NCBI GenBank assembly: GCA_015231685.1 | Contig: JADGBA010000090.1 | Location: 1-5,130 of the forward strand | DNA: 5,130 nucleotides | Direction: 5' to 3' | Source: Candidatus Omnitrophota bacterium | GTDB lineage: Bacteria > Omnitrophota > Gorgyraeia > 2-02-FULL-51-18 > JAGOUK01 | In this document: one piece after another, positions 4,442 through 5,130 of the stretch | Position numbering within the stretch: the stretch's first letter is position 1 | Layout: every line of letters starts with the position of its first letter | The notes under the pieces: model-generated | What the model was told of the DNA's origin: nothing | Database searches by the model: none | Seen by the model: only the letters and a program-made list of their open reading frames with translations | Program-made: the position numbers and the translations under genes

Positions 4442-5130
4442 AACCCGAAACCATTCTGATTATCGATTACGGTTCCCAATATAACCTGCTGATTGCGCGC
4501 AGGATTCGTGAGCTCGGAGTGTACTGCGAAATTCTGCCTCCGGATCTGGGCTCCAAAGGTCTGGACGGACAAAATATCCGCGGGGTGATTCTCTCCGGCG
4601 GTCCTGCCTCCATCTACCAGAAGGGCGCGCCGGGACTCTCGGCCGGGCTTCTGGATCTGGGAGTTCCGGTTTTGGGGATTTGTTACGGGATGCAAATTCT
4701 CTGCCACACTCTGGGCGGATCGGTACGGCGCTCGGAGCGGAGGGAATACGGGGATGCCACCCTCAAGACACGCGGAAAAAGCGTGTTTTTCCGGAATGTG
4801 CCCTCTTCAAGCCGTTCGTGGATGAGCCATGGTGATTCGGTTGCCCGCTTGCCAAAGGGCTTCCGGGTGATTGCCGCCACTTCGAATACGCCCAATGCCG
4901 CCTGCGAGGATTCCCGGCGCAAAATGTATGGGGTTCAGTTTCATCCCGAGGTGGCGCACACCGAACACGGACTCGAGATGCTGAGGAATTTTGTGTTCGG
5001 AATCTGCGGCGCGCGCGGTGACTGGAGTCTGAGTTCCTTCATTCGCGAGACGGTGCGTTCGGTCCGCTCCGAAGTAGGGAAGGGCAAGGTGATTTGCGGG
5101 GTCTCGGGCGGTGTGGATTCGACTGTGGTC
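4438..5130 (+). CDS. guaA: GMP synthase (glutamine-hydrolysing), 3' partial
   Basis: Cytoplasmic enzyme converting XMP to GMP with ATP and the amide nitrogen of glutamine, the last step of de novo GMP synthesis. The 231 visible residues run to the right edge without a stop; the full protein is usually about 510-525 residues. The N-terminal class I glutamine amidotransferase domain is complete: IIDYGSQYNLLIARRIRELG at 8-27, LSGGPASIY at 52-60, nucleophile Cys82 in GICYGMQ, SHGD at 130-133, and His169 with Glu171 in QFHPEV, giving an intact Cys-His-Glu triad. The ATP pyrophosphatase domain begins with the P-loop SGGVDST at 223-229, where the window ends. The ATG at 4438 overlaps the rnhB stop as ATGA and has only a weak GGTGG (4429-4433) as ribosome binding site, so translation is probably coupled to rnhB. 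SQYN replaces the more common SQYT; I attach no functional meaning to it. Confidence 0.96.
   Translation, partial: MKPETILIIDYGSQYNLLIARRIRELGVYCEILPPDLGSKGLDGQNIRGVILSGGPASIYQKGAPGLSAGLLDLGVPVLGICYGMQILCHTLGGSVRRSERREYGDATLKTRGKSVFFRNVPSSSRSWMSHGDSVARLPKGFRVIAATSNTPNAACEDSRRKMYGVQFHPEVAHTEHGLEMLRNFVFGICGARGDWSLSSFIRETVRSVRSEVGKGKVICGVSGGVDSTVV

Overview
The window is a compact, one-directional stretch of bacterial chromosome. All eight genes lie on the + strand with almost no non-coding DNA. Seven are immediately recognisable families and the eighth, at the left edge, is recognisable although it is cut. I see no rRNA, tRNA, CRISPR array, insertion sequence or other mobile element.

Left block (2-2412): a metal-uptake ABC transporter of the zinc/manganese class in the order binding protein (znuA-like, 5' end outside the window), ATPase (znuC-like), permease (znuB-like). 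The genes overlap or nearly touch, so they are probably one operon whose promoter and any Zur/MntR operator lie upstream of the window. A His-rich loop in the binding protein favours zinc.

Middle gap (2413-2498): the only real intergenic region. It holds an A/T tract, a good sigma-70-type promoter (TTGAGA, 17 bp, TAGAAT) and a strong Shine-Dalgarno sequence for rpsP.

Right block (2499-5130): rpsP (S16), trmD (tRNA m1G37 methyltransferase), rplS (L19), rnhB (RNase HII), guaA (GMP synthase, cut by the right edge). Two junctions are ATGA overlaps and one is a 50-bp overlap, so this looks like one operon. It links ribosome assembly, tRNA modification for reading-frame maintenance, ribonucleotide removal from DNA and GMP supply. 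Compared with the common rpsP-rimM-trmD-rplS order, rimM is missing; only 17 bp separate rpsP and trmD.

Organism: a moderately GC-rich, probably Gram-negative-type or candidate-phylum bacterium. From memory, rpsP-trmD-rplS-rnhB without rimM resembles Chlamydiae and some other PVC-type lineages, where a guanine-nucleotide gene (gmk) follows rnhB; here guaA takes that place. This is inference, not a taxonomic assignment.

I did not find a new biological system. The points most worth checking are the missing rimM, a Glu where TrmD normally has its catalytic Asp, a possible second promoter inside trmD, the rplS/rnhB dual-coding overlap and guaA's position in a ribosomal operon.
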